Source: Flavobacteriaceae bacterium CP2B (GTDB taxonomy: Bacteria; Bacteroidota; Bacteroidia; Flavobacteriales; Flavobacteriaceae). From it: a stretch of DNA of 64,000 bases. The stretch spans positions 124,001-188,000 of the forward strand of contig LXTR01000070.1 in NCBI GenBank assembly GCA_001683825.1, in the 5' to 3' direction. A model generated the notes under the pieces. It was not told where the DNA came from, made no database searches, and saw nothing but the letters and a program-made list of their open reading frames with translations. Position 1 is the stretch's first letter. Each line of letters starts with the position of its first letter. The position numbers were made by a program, and so were the translations under genes. Shown in pieces: positions 28,375 through 36,982 of the stretch.

Positions 28375-30828
28375 ATGAAGCACCTCCTGCTCACCGCCCT
28401 GCTTTGCATCACGTTCAATTCCGTGGCCCAAGAGGTACAATCCCCATCCGCTTTCCTGGGGTACGAACTGGGCTCCCAATTTACCCGGCACCATCGGGTC
28501 GTGGATTATTTCGAGTACCTGGCAGCGGCCGTCCCAGATCGTATGAAGCTGGTGACCTACGGTGCTACCTATGAAGGCCGCCCCTTGCTGCTGGCCTACC
28601 TTTCCTCGGCCAGCAATATGGCAGAACTGGAAACTATCCGGCAAGCACACCTGAAAAATACTACCGGCATAAGCGACGCTTCCAAAGCGGTTGTCTGGCT
28701 GAGTTATAATGTACATGGCAACGAAAGTGTCAGCACAGAAGCGTCTATGCAAACCATTTACGCCCTGCTTACCGAACGGCAGGAATACTTAGAAAACACA
28801 GTGGTCATCATGGATCCTTGCATTAACCCCGACGGGCGCGAGCGCTATGTGAACTGGTACTATCAATATAAAAACAGCCCTTTTCAGATAGACCCCAACA
28901 GCAAGGAACACCATGAAGGCTGGTGGAGTGGCCGCAGCAATCACTACATGTTCGACCTCAACCGCGACTGGGCCTGGCTAACACAGGTAGAAAGCCGGCA
29001 AAGGCTCCGGAAATTTAACGAATGGCTCCCGCATGTACATGTCGATTTTCACGAACAGGGGGTAGATGAGCCTTATTACTTTGCCCCGGCGGCCGAACCC
29101 TTCCATGAAGTTATCACGGATTTCCAGCGGGAATTCCAGGTGACCCTCGGTAAAAACCACGCCCGCTACTTTGACAGGAACGGATGGCTTTATTTCACCA
29201 AAGAGGTGTTCGACCTTTTCTACCCCAGTTACGGGGATACCTACCCTACCTATAACGGGGCCATAGGAATGACCTATGAACAAGGTGGGAGTGGCCGTGC
29301 CGGGCTGGGGGTCCTCACCGGCATAGGCGATACCCTGACCCTGAAGGACCGGATTGCCCACCATTTTACCACGGGCCTATCTACCGTGGAGGTGGCTGCC
29401 CAAAATGCCCCCCGCCTCAACGAAGAGTTTCGCGATTTCTACCAAAACCGGGATTACAAATACAAAAGCTATGTCCTCCGGGGAAACCGTGATCAGCTGG
29501 ACGCCCTGAGCCTGCTCCTCGATGCCCACCAGATCGCCTATGGAAAAGGTACAGGGGGTACGGTAAAAGGCTTCAGGTACCAGGATGGCCGCTATGGCAA
29601 CACTGTAGCCGATGACCAGAGCATGGTCATCTCCACCAACCAGCCCAGGGGGACCCTGGTAAAGGTGTTGTTTGAACCCAATGCCCAACTCAGCGACTCC
29701 CTTACCTATGACATCACGGCCTGGTCACTCCCCTATGCTTACGGGCTGGAGGCCCTGGCCTCCGAAAATAAGGTCCCTTCCGCAACCTACCAGCGGCAGG
29801 AACTGGCCGACCCCCGCCTGGACCGGGACGCATACGCCTATCTCGCCGACTGGAACAGCATGAAAGACGCGAGGTTCCTGGCCGATTTATTGCGAAATGA
29901 CATACGGGTGCGGCGTGCAGACCGGCCCTTCACCCTGGACGGCAAATCCTATGGCCGTGGCAGTTTGATCATCCTCCGGGCTGACAACAAACAACTTCCA
30001 GACTTCATCGGGCGGATGAAGGCCGCTTCCCTAAAATTCGCCAAACCCCTCACCGCCACCCAAACGGGCTTTGTGGAAGACGGCAGGGATTTTGGCTCCG
30101 AATCGGTTCGGGTAATCCACCCCCCCAAGGTGGCCCTGCTGGGTGGCGAACCTGCCAATAGCCTCGATTTTGGGGAGGTCTGGCACTTTTTTGAACAGCA
30201 ATTGCACTATCCGGTGACCGTACTGCATACTGATTACCTGAAAGAAGTATCGCTGTCTGCCTACGATGTCCTGATCCTGCCGGGGGGTAAAGGCTACGAC
30301 AATTTTTACGACGCGGCCCGGCTAAAGCAACTCAAAAATTGGGTGGCGCAGGGAGGAAAACTCATCGCCATGGAACAGGCGATCAAAGGCCTTGGCGGGG
30401 AAGATGGTTTCAGCATCCGCGAACGAAACATACCTTCTGACAGCAGCCAATACCAGGTAGAGCCCCACGGGAGAAGTTACCGGGATGCCATGAAGGACGA
30501 AATTACGGGTGCCATTTTCAAGACCAAGGTAGATCCCACACATCCGCTGGCCTTCGGCTTTGGGGAACGCTATTATTCCCTTAAGCTTGGGGATGCGCGA
30601 TACGAATACCTGGAAGAGGGGACCGTGGCCTACCTGGAGGATACGACCACCCCTGTAGCAGGGTTTGCGGGTAGCGAAGCGCAGAAAAACCGGCAAAACA
30701 CTTTGATTTTCGGGGTAGAAGAACACGGTGAAGGCAATGTCATCTACCTGTCGGATAACCCGCTCTTCCGTGGGTTCTGGGAAAACGGGAAGTTGTTCTT
30801 TGCCAATGCGCTTTTTATGGTGGATTAG
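28375..30828 (+). CDS. M14-family zinc carboxypeptidase with GATase-like C-terminal domain
   Basis: An 817-residue exported metallopeptidase. The ATG at 28375 is chosen since it gives a clean signal peptide (MKHLLLTALLCITFNSVAQ); the longer frame from 28255 is not credible. The M14 domain spans about residues 25-370 with zinc ligands His114 and Glu117 in NVHGNESVSTEA and a later His in HVHVDFHEQG. After a beta-rich linker, residues about 620-720 resemble a class I glutamine-amidotransferase/DJ-1 fold (YPVTVLHTDYLKEVSLSAYD, VLILPGGKGYDNFYD) without a Cys at the usual elbow. Such long M14 proteins are common in Bacteroidota. It probably trims peptides in the periplasm or outside the cell. Confidence 0.88.
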   Translation: MKHLLLTALLCITFNSVAQEVQSPSAFLGYELGSQFTRHHRVVDYFEYLAAAVPDRMKLVTYGATYEGRPLLLAYLSSASNMAELETIRQAHLKNTTGISDASKAVVWLSYNVHGNESVSTEASMQTIYALLTERQEYLENTVVIMDPCINPDGRERYVNWYYQYKNSPFQIDPNSKEHHEGWWSGRSNHYMFDLNRDWAWLTQVESRQRLRKFNEWLPHVHVDFHEQGVDEPYYFAPAAEPFHEVITDFQREFQVTLGKNHARYFDRNGWLYFTKEVFDLFYPSYGDTYPTYNGAIGMTYEQGGSGRAGLGVLTGIGDTLTLKDRIAHHFTTGLSTVEVAAQNAPRLNEEFRDFYQNRDYKYKSYVLRGNRDQLDALSLLLDAHQIAYGKGTGGTVKGFRYQDGRYGNTVADDQSMVISTNQPRGTLVKVLFEPNAQLSDSLTYDITAWSLPYAYGLEALASENKVPSATYQRQELADPRLDRDAYAYLADWNSMKDARFLADLLRNDIRVRRADRPFTLDGKSYGRGSLIILRADNKQLPDFIGRMKAASLKFAKPLTATQTGFVEDGRDFGSESVRVIHPPKVALLGGEPANSLDFGEVWHFFEQQLHYPVTVLHTDYLKEVSLSAYDVLILPGGKGYDNFYDAARLKQLKNWVAQGGKLIAMEQAIKGLGGEDGFSIRERNIPSDSSQYQVEPHGRSYRDAMKDEITGAIFKTKVDPTHPLAFGFGERYYSLKLGDARYEYLEEGTVAYLEDTTTPVAGFAGSEAQKNRQNTLIFGVEEHGEGNVIYLSDNPLFRGFWENGKLFFANALFMVD

Positions 30829-30870
30829 GGAGCTATTTCCTGCTTCGCCCTCTTGTTTGCAAGCGCCCTG

Positions 30871-30901
30871 TTGAGGAATAATTTTATTAGCTGTATCTTA
30901 G
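30871..30901 (+). promoter_or_regulatory. Promoter of the VOC gene pair
   Basis: TTG at 30871-30873 and TATCTTAG at 30894-30901 are separated by 20 bases, matching the Bacteroidota TTG-N19-21-TAnnTTTG form at all but one base. The ATG of the first VOC gene is 38 bases downstream. Confidence 0.6.
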
Positions 30902-30938
30902 CAAGGCTAATGTTAAAAACCCTAAAGAATCGCCAACC

Positions 30939-31364
30939 ATGGCTGCCTTTACAATCAATTTTTTGGATCATGTCGCGATCCGGGTAAAAGATATAAAAGC
31001 TTCCGCAGATTGGTATCAAAAAGTCCTGGGGCTCCGGTATTACCAACTGCCCGAGTGGGGAGAATACCCTGTTTTCCTGATGGCCGGAAAATCAGGCATC
31101 GCACTTTTCCCCGCCAGGACCGAAGACCCTCCATTCAACACGGCTTCCAAAAATGTCAAAATAGACCATTTCGCGTTTAACGTGAGCGTCGCGTCTTTTA
31201 AGAAAGCCCGGGCCCATTACGAATCTATGGGACTGGAATACAGCTTTCAGGACCACCACTACTTTCATTCGATCTACACCAGGGACCCGGACGGGCATAC
31301 GGTAGAACTTACCACCCTGATGGTCCCCGAGGACACCTTCTATTCCTTAGGCAAACCACTGTAA
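30939..31364 (+). CDS. VOC-superfamily (glyoxalase/dioxygenase-fold) protein
   Basis: A 141-residue single-module vicinal-oxygen-chelate protein. The motif FLDHVAIRVKDIKASADWY opens the first beta-alpha-beta unit and includes His9 in the first metal position; the second unit begins at VKIDHFAFNVS, and HSIYTRDPDGHTVELTT carries the closing metal-ligand Glu. Possible roles are glyoxalase, fosfomycin-resistance-like or extradiol dioxygenase chemistry; the sequence does not decide. It lies 10 bases before a second, two-module VOC gene, so the two are probably expressed together from the promoter at 30871. Confidence 0.82.
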   Translation: MAAFTINFLDHVAIRVKDIKASADWYQKVLGLRYYQLPEWGEYPVFLMAGKSGIALFPARTEDPPFNTASKNVKIDHFAFNVSVASFKKARAHYESMGLEYSFQDHHYFHSIYTRDPDGHTVELTTLMVPEDTFYSLGKPL

Positions 31365-31374
31365 CCACCAGCGC

Positions 31375-32052
31375 ATGCATATCCGGCAACTAACGATCTT
31401 CACCAGCCAGCTCGGGATACAACGGAAGTTCTATGCCGAAACCATGGGGTTGCCGTTAAAAAACGAAACCCCGGACGCGGTGAGCTTTGCCATCGGCAAG
31501 TCGGGCTTCACCCTTAAGGAAAAGGCCCATGCCACCCCCTATCACTTCGCCATTAACATCCCCTCGGAAGATGAGGAAAAAGCGCTCCAGTGGCTTAAGG
31601 AACGGGTGGGGGTACTTGCCGCCCAGGGGAGCGAAATCCAGGATTTCAGCAGTTGGAACGCAAAATCGGTCTACTTTTACGACCCCGATAAGAATATTGT
31701 GGAGTTCATTGCCCGCAGGAACCTGCGCTATCCCCCGGTACAGCCCTTCGGCCACCGTTCTATGCTGGAGGTATCTGAGATCGGGCTGGCCGTAGATGAT
31801 ATACCGCCTTATTTTGCGCAATTGAATACACAATTGGGGCTGGAGCGCTACGATGGGAACATGGAACAGTTTGGAGCCGTTGGAGATGAAAACGGCCTGT
31901 TTATTTGCATCAACCGGCATAAGAAAACCTGGTATCCCACGGGTGACAAGGCATATCCTTCCGGCTTTGAGCTCCTGGTTGCCCATAAGGGTAGCGAGTT
32001 CCTGGTGTCTTATCAAAAGGGAACCCTTAAGATAACCCCCCTGCATGCATAA
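31375..32052 (+). CDS. Two-module VOC protein, CatE/extradiol-dioxygenase-like
   Basis: A 225-residue VOC protein with one full module (HIRQLTIFTSQLGIQRKFYAE ... PYHFAINIPSEDEEKAL ... YFYDPDKNIVEFIARR) and a second partial module (EVSEIGLAVDDIPPYFAQL ... FELLVAHKGS). His2 and the Glu of NIVEFIAR are plausible metal ligands in the first module. Size and layout resemble CatE-like catechol-2,3-dioxygenase-annotated proteins of Bacteroidota, often of unproven activity. Follows the single-module VOC gene by 10 bases; the MFS gene follows after 47 bases on the same strand. Confidence 0.8.
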   Translation: MHIRQLTIFTSQLGIQRKFYAETMGLPLKNETPDAVSFAIGKSGFTLKEKAHATPYHFAINIPSEDEEKALQWLKERVGVLAAQGSEIQDFSSWNAKSVYFYDPDKNIVEFIARRNLRYPPVQPFGHRSMLEVSEIGLAVDDIPPYFAQLNTQLGLERYDGNMEQFGAVGDENGLFICINRHKKTWYPTGDKAYPSGFELLVAHKGSEFLVSYQKGTLKITPLHA

Positions 32053-32099
32053 ATCCACCATCAATTCCGCCCTGCCCAGGCTTTAGCCCGCTTCGTACG

Positions 32100-33281
32100 A
32101 TGAAGATCCCCGCACATATCCTTCCGGTTATTGTAATTTCCCAGTTTTGCTGTACGTCGCTTTGGTTTGCCGGCAATGGGGTCATGGCCGAACTTATTGG
32201 GCATTACCGCCTGGAGCCTACGGCACTCGGACACCTGACATCGGCAGTGCAGCTGGGTTTCATCAGTGGCACCTTGTTGTTCGCCATTTTTACGGTAGCC
32301 GACCGGTTTTCGCCTTCCAGGGTGTTTTTTGGCTGTGCCCTCCTGGGCAGTCTCTTCAACCTGGGGGTATTACTGGAGGGAAATACCCTGTGGAGCCTTG
32401 CGGGCCTGCGATTTTTGACCGGCTTTTTCCTGGCCGGAATTTACCCGGTGGGCATGAAAATAGCGGCCGATTACTTTGAAAAAGGGCTGGGTAAATCCCT
32501 GGGGTTGCTGGTGGGCGCCCTGGTACTTGGGACGGCCCTCCCCCATTTGTTAAGGGGGTTTTCCATGGGGATCCCATGGACCATGGTCCTGTGGTTTACC
32601 ACGTTCCTGGCGCTCCTGGGGGGGGTACTCATGCTCCGGTTGGTCCCCGACGGACCTTACAGGAAGGCCAGCGCGACGGTAGAATTTTCTGCTTTTTTTA
32701 ACGTCTTCAAAAACCCCGGCTTCAGGTCCGCGGCTTTCGGGTACTTTGGCCATATGTGGGAACTCTATGCCTTCTGGGCCTTTGTCCCGGTCATGCTGGG
32801 TACCTACGGGGAAATAGATTCGTCTTTTGATCTCAACGTCTCCCTCTTCTCCTTTGCGGTAATAGGGATAGGGGGGCCTGCCTGTGCCCTGAGTGGCTAC
32901 CTCTCCGAATTCTTCGGGGCCCGCAGGACGGCAGCCTTTGCCCTAGGGGTTTCCTGTGCCGCATGCCTGCTCTCCCCCCTGGTATTTATGGCAGCTTCTA
33001 AAGCCTTGTTTGTGGGGTTCCTGCTGGTATGGGGGGTAAATGTGGTGGCAGACTCTCCCCTTTTCTCCACCCTGGTGGCAAACAACGCCAGGTACGAAGC
33101 CAAAGGTACGGCCCTGACCATTGTGAATTGTATTGGCTTCAGCATCACCATTGGGAGCATCCAATTGTTGAATTTTTTAAGGGAAGTTATGAATCCACAG
33201 TATATTTACATCTTTCTGGCACTTGGCCCTATACTTGGGTTACTGGCACTAAGGGGCAAAAAGGGAATACGAAAACAGTAA
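32100..33281 (+). CDS. Major facilitator superfamily transporter
   Basis: A 393-residue inner-membrane carrier with about twelve hydrophobic segments, N-terminal helix ILPVIVISQFCCTSLWFAGN, the loop 2-3 MFS-type basic/aromatic turn (FTVADRFSPSRVFFG) and a second bundle starting after the central loop (VEFSAFFNVFKNPGFRS). The wording FCCTSLWFAGN and AFWAFVPVML resembles nitrate/nitrite-type or cyanate-type carriers of the NNP/ACS branch, but I cannot fix the substrate. It precedes DUF2490 by 12 bases and the mod genes beyond it, so an anion substrate is possible by context only. Confidence 0.85.
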   Translation: MKIPAHILPVIVISQFCCTSLWFAGNGVMAELIGHYRLEPTALGHLTSAVQLGFISGTLLFAIFTVADRFSPSRVFFGCALLGSLFNLGVLLEGNTLWSLAGLRFLTGFFLAGIYPVGMKIAADYFEKGLGKSLGLLVGALVLGTALPHLLRGFSMGIPWTMVLWFTTFLALLGGVLMLRLVPDGPYRKASATVEFSAFFNVFKNPGFRSAAFGYFGHMWELYAFWAFVPVMLGTYGEIDSSFDLNVSLFSFAVIGIGGPACALSGYLSEFFGARRTAAFALGVSCAACLLSPLVFMAASKALFVGFLLVWGVNVVADSPLFSTLVANNARYEAKGTALTIVNCIGFSITIGSIQLLNFLREVMNPQYIYIFLALGPILGLLALRGKKGIRKQ

Positions 33282-33293
33282 GGATTACGATCA

Positions 33294-34076
33294 ATGGACA
33301 TAGGGAACGCCTTGAGGAAACTAAAGATCCGAACCTGGTCCATGCCGCTCCTGTCCCTGGCCCTGGGTATTGTCACGAGCTTTGGGCAGGAGAAAAGCGT
33401 TAGCCACGCCAACCAGCAATGGGTGCAGTATTATACCCAGACCCGTCTTACGGACCAGTGGACGTTGCTGGGGGATGCCAGCTACCGCTGGAAAGATGGT
33501 TTTGATACCCGGACCCAGTACCTGCTCAGGATCGGCATAACGTATAAAACGATCCAAAACCTGCAATTAGGCACGGGGATAGCGCATCTGGGGAATTACG
33601 GGCCCGACGGCCTAGAGCGGGTAGAGTTCAGGCCTTACCAGGACCTGGGGCTTAAAAACGAGTTCGTTCACTGGGCACTTTCGCAGCGGATACGGATAGA
33701 GGAACGGTTCTTTAACCCGGTAGAGGAAGGCAAAATAAAGAGCCCTAACGGTTTTAATTTTCGGTTCCGCTATGCCATAACGGCCAGTATCCCCCTATTC
33801 CACTTGTCTGCCCAGCACCCGGAACGAACTTTCCTGTTGTACCTTGGGGATGAGATCTTTTTGAATGCGGGGAATGAGATCGTCACCAATGTCTTTGACC
33901 AAAACCGTATCCTGATCAGTCCCACCCTTCAATGGAACAAAAAGCTGGCATTCGCCCTCACGTGGAGCTATCAGGACGCATCGGGCGCCGAGGCAGGGAC
34001 CTTTGTACATACCGATGTATTCTGGCTGCAAATACGGCAGCAGTTGGATGCCCGCCCCAAAGCCACCGTGCCATGA
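33294..34076 (+). CDS. DUF2490 predicted outer-membrane beta-barrel
   Basis: A 260-residue exported protein of the DUF2490 family. A hydrophobic leader (MPLLSLALGIVTSFGQ, residues 17-32) precedes many short alternating beta strands typical of small outer-membrane barrels (QWVQYYTQTRLTDQWTLLG, GITYKTIQNLQLGTGIAHL, LAFALTWSYQDASG) and ends in an aromatic-rich strand (FWLQIRQQL). No function is established for the family. Its TGA overlaps the modA ATG as ATGA (34073-34076), and it starts 12 bases after the MFS gene, so it belongs to the molybdate-uptake transcript. A role as outer-membrane channel for molybdate is a hypothesis from context. Confidence 0.8.
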   Translation: MDIGNALRKLKIRTWSMPLLSLALGIVTSFGQEKSVSHANQQWVQYYTQTRLTDQWTLLGDASYRWKDGFDTRTQYLLRIGITYKTIQNLQLGTGIAHLGNYGPDGLERVEFRPYQDLGLKNEFVHWALSQRIRIEERFFNPVEEGKIKSPNGFNFRFRYAITASIPLFHLSAQHPERTFLLYLGDEIFLNAGNEIVTNVFDQNRILISPTLQWNKKLAFALTWSYQDASGAEAGTFVHTDVFWLQIRQQLDARPKATVP

Positions 34077-34858
34077 AGCCCGTACATTTCATAGTGGTCC
34101 TGATGCTGTGCGTGCTGGCCTGTTCCTGCGGTAGCCGGAAAAGCAACCCCAATACGGTCACCATCGCCACGGCCGCCAATATGCAATTCGCCATGGAGGA
34201 GCTGGCAGGCCGCTTCACCAAAAATACGGGTATCCCCTGTGAGCTGATCCTGGGATCCTCGGGCAAGTTAACCGCTCAGATTGTCGAGGGGGCCCCATAT
34301 GACCTTTTTGTGGCCGCCAATATGAAGTACCCGGAAGAAGTAGCCCGTAAGGGGTTCGCCGCGGGTAGCCCTGAGGTATATGCCCGGGGCACCCTGGTAC
34401 TTTGGACGGCGAAAGAGGGAATAACCCCTTCCTTGTCCGTGCTTACTACCGATGCCGTGGCGCATATCGCATTGGCCAATCCCGCCATCGCGCCTTACGG
34501 CAAGGCCGCGATGGAAGTATTGGACGTGTATGGCCTTTCTGATGTCGTGGCGGATAAATTGGTCTACGGGGAGAGTATCGCCCAGGCAAACCAGTTCATC
34601 CTGTCGGGGGCCGCCGAAATGGGTTTTACCGCCCTTTCTGTGGTACTTTCACCCAATATGCAAGGCAGGGGGCGGTGGGTGTCCATCGATTCGGGGCTCC
34701 ATATGCCCATAGAGCAGGGGGTCGTACTCATCCACCGGCAAACAGGGCCTTCAGCGGCTGCCAATGCATTCCATGACTTCCTTTTTAGCGCGGAAGCCCG
34801 GGAAGTATTGAAAAATTTTGGATATTCGGTAAGTGAACCGGCTCGAAGGACATATTAG
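34073..34858 (+). CDS. modA: Molybdate ABC transporter substrate-binding lipoprotein ModA
   Basis: Captures molybdate or tungstate for the ModBC permease. The 261-residue protein starts at 34073 (the longer frame to 33932 runs over DUF2490); its signal peptide ends in a lipobox (VLAC, Cys17), so it is tethered to the membrane. Binding-protein features: VTIATAANMQFAMEELA, LILGSSGKLTAQI (Ser of the oxyanion site), GAPYDLFVAANMKYPEEV and FTALSVVLSP. Overlaps DUF2490 by 4 bases and the TOBE gene by 26 bases, which argues for translational coupling along the whole run. Confidence 0.93.
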   Translation: MKPVHFIVVLMLCVLACSCGSRKSNPNTVTIATAANMQFAMEELAGRFTKNTGIPCELILGSSGKLTAQIVEGAPYDLFVAANMKYPEEVARKGFAAGSPEVYARGTLVLWTAKEGITPSLSVLTTDAVAHIALANPAIAPYGKAAMEVLDVYGLSDVVADKLVYGESIAQANQFILSGAAEMGFTALSVVLSPNMQGRGRWVSIDSGLHMPIEQGVVLIHRQTGPSAAANAFHDFLFSAEAREVLKNFGYSVSEPARRTY

Positions 34859-35234
34859 CGGCATCGAGGTCAGCGGCGGCATGTCGCTGGTTACCGTTAG
34901 ACTTACGGAACAGCTGAGCCTCAGGGCGATCGTGATAGAAACCCCGGATACGGCACCTTACCTGGTGCATGGAAGGAAGATACAGCTGATGTTCAAGGAG
35001 ACCGAAGTGGTCATTGGCACCCGGGAAGACCTTCCCGTCAGCCTGCAAAACAGCATCAAAGGCCTCCTGCAATCTGTGGAGACCGGAACCTTGCTGAGTC
35101 GCCTGCAGATTGAAACCGAGGTAGGTCCCATAAGCTCCGTAATCAGCAGTAATTCGGTAGAGCGATTGGGACTCCGTGAAAATTCGGAGGTATATGCGAT
35201 GGTTAAACTCAATGAAATGATGCTCTCAGAATGA
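34833..35234 (+). CDS. Stand-alone di-TOBE (Mop-like) molybdate-binding protein
   Basis: A 133-residue cytosolic protein made of two TOBE/Mop-type modules (about residues 2-68 and 72-131), each of the small beta-barrel that binds molybdate or tungstate oxyanions. Visible: MNRLEGHISGIEVSGGMSLV, ...TLLSRLQIETEVGPISSVI, NSEVYAMVKLNEMML. It starts at GTG 34833 inside modA (26-base overlap) and ends with ATGA overlap into modB. Its place between modA and modB is unusual; a molybdate-storage or sensing role, or ModE-like control without a DNA-binding domain, is inferred. Confidence 0.8.
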   Translation: MNRLEGHISGIEVSGGMSLVTVRLTEQLSLRAIVIETPDTAPYLVHGRKIQLMFKETEVVIGTREDLPVSLQNSIKGLLQSVETGTLLSRLQIETEVGPISSVISSNSVERLGLRENSEVYAMVKLNEMMLSE

Positions 35235-35905
35235 TGGACTGGCAACCTTTATTGTTAACCTTTGAACTGGCCACGGTAACCACCGCCTTTTTACTGCTGC
35301 TGGGCATCCCCCTCGCCTATTGGCTGTCTGTCACCCGCTCCAGGGTGAAGCCCCTGGTCGAGACACTGGTAAGCATGCCGCTAGTGCTGCCACCCACGGT
35401 ACTGGGGTTCTACTTCCTGATCGCGTTCAGCCCGGGGAATGCCTTTGGCCACTGGCTGAATGATTGGCTGGGGCTTAAACTGGTTTTCTCCTTTGGCGGT
35501 CTGGTCCTGGCTTCGGTCATTTATAGTCTGCCCTTTATGGTACACCCCATTCAGTCAGGCCTTTCCGGCCTGCCCGCTTCCCTGGGCGAAGCCGCCGGGC
35601 TCATGGGGAAATCCAGGTTCACCATCCTGAGGAAGGTACTGCTTCCAAACATCAAGACTTCGCTCCTCACCGGCATCGTGCTTTCCTTTGCCCACACGGT
35701 AGGGGAATTTGGTGTGGTGTTGATGATCGGGGGCAACATCCCCGGCAAGACCCGGGTAGCTTCCATCGCCATTTATGACGAAGTGGAGGCCCTGAATTAC
35801 GGGGCCGCCAACTTTTATTCCATCGTACTATTCCTGATCACCTTCTGTATCCTGCTGCTGGTCTACCTGGTAAACGGAGGCTATCTTAAAAAGTTCTGGC
35901 GATGA
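35231..35905 (+). CDS. modB: Molybdate ABC transporter permease ModB
   Basis: A 224-residue inner-membrane permease that moves molybdate taken from ModA. About five or six transmembrane helices, beginning LLLTFELATVTTAFLLLLG, and the ABC-permease cytoplasmic loop EAAGLMGKSRFTILRKVLLPNIKTS, the conserved EAA motif contacting ModC. FAHTVGEFGVVLMIGGNIPG is a family-typical stretch. ATGA overlaps join it to the TOBE gene before (35231-35234) and modC after (35902-35905). Length is normal for the family. Confidence 0.94.
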   Translation: MMDWQPLLLTFELATVTTAFLLLLGIPLAYWLSVTRSRVKPLVETLVSMPLVLPPTVLGFYFLIAFSPGNAFGHWLNDWLGLKLVFSFGGLVLASVIYSLPFMVHPIQSGLSGLPASLGEAAGLMGKSRFTILRKVLLPNIKTSLLTGIVLSFAHTVGEFGVVLMIGGNIPGKTRVASIAIYDEVEALNYGAANFYSIVLFLITFCILLLVYLVNGGYLKKFWR

Positions 35906-36774
35906 TCTCGATGGATGTACAAAAGCGCCTTATGGGGGCAGACGGCCCTATGGAGTTAGACATCCAACTGCAATTGGAACAAGGGCAGTTTGCCACGCTT
36001 TACGGACCTTCCGGGGCGGGCAAGACATCTACCCTCCGTGTCCTGGCAGGTTTGATGAAACCCGATAAAGGCCATGTAACCGTCTATGGGGAACCTTGGT
36101 TTGACGCGCAAAAAAACATACACCGCCCGCCGGGGGAACGCGGTATCGGTTTTGTTTTCCAGGACTATGCGTTATTTCCGCACATGACCATCCTCCAAAA
36201 TCTGCAATTTGCGCTGGGAAAGGGCCAGAATTCAGACATCGTCAACCGGCTTATGGAAATAACCGCCCTCGAAGGGCTCCGGGACAGGAAACCCCCGGAA
36301 CTATCGGGTGGACAGCAACAGCGCGTGGCCCTGGCACGCGCCCTGGTACAGCAGCCAAAACTGTTGCTCCTGGATGAACCCCTGGCCGCCCTGGACCTGG
36401 AAACACGGCTCACCTTGCAGGATTACCTCTTTGAACTCCACCGGGAGTTCGGCCTCACTACCCTGCTGATCAGCCATGATGTTGGGGAAATCATGAAACT
36501 TTCCGGGCTGGTTTTCCAACTCGCAGATGGAAGGATTGCCAAAAAGGGGCCTCCCGGGGATATCTTTCTGCCCAAAAGGGTGAGTGGCAAATTCCAGTTT
36601 ACCGGCGAGGTACTGAAAATAGAACGGGAAGAGGTAGTCTATGTCCTTACCATCCGCATCCAGAATACCGTGGTAAAAGTGGTCGCCGGAGAAGCGGAAG
36701 TGCGATCCCTGCAGGTAGGTGACAAGGTGTTGGTGGCGTCAAAGGCCTTCAATCCGATCCTCTATAAACTCTGA
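35902..36774 (+). CDS. modC: Molybdate ABC transporter ATP-binding protein ModC
   Basis: A 290-residue ATPase driving molybdate uptake. Walker A GPSGAGKTS (residues 35-43), Q-loop FVFQDYALFPHM, signature LSGGQQQRVALARAL, Walker B LLLLDEPLAALD and switch His in LLISHDVGE. After residue about 225 there is a TOBE-like C-terminal extension (EVLKIEREEVVYVLTIRIQN). ATGA overlap with modB. Last gene of the DUF2490-modA-TOBE-modB-modC run; 208 bases follow to the next gene with no clear terminator. Confidence 0.95.
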   Translation: MISMDVQKRLMGADGPMELDIQLQLEQGQFATLYGPSGAGKTSTLRVLAGLMKPDKGHVTVYGEPWFDAQKNIHRPPGERGIGFVFQDYALFPHMTILQNLQFALGKGQNSDIVNRLMEITALEGLRDRKPPELSGGQQQRVALARALVQQPKLLLLDEPLAALDLETRLTLQDYLFELHREFGLTTLLISHDVGEIMKLSGLVFQLADGRIAKKGPPGDIFLPKRVSGKFQFTGEVLKIEREEVVYVLTIRIQNTVVKVVAGEAEVRSLQVGDKVLVASKAFNPILYKL

Positions 36775-36982
36775 TCCGCTGAAAAGTAAAGGGCGGCCGT
36801 TATGGCGTATGGATTTTTGCCTGAAATTTTGTAATTTCCATTAGGAAATGATCTTGTCGGGCCAGACAGACGCGCTGGCAGATCGTTTCCTTATAATTGC
36901 CCCATTCCCCCAAGCACTTTATGGGCACAGGTACTTGTGCTGCTTCCCCCCGCTGCTATAGATCAATGCACACCATTAAAAA

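Noticed and set aside
31456-32064. 202-codon open frame on the minus strand
   Set aside because: Antisense to the two-module VOC gene, which has clear family motifs.
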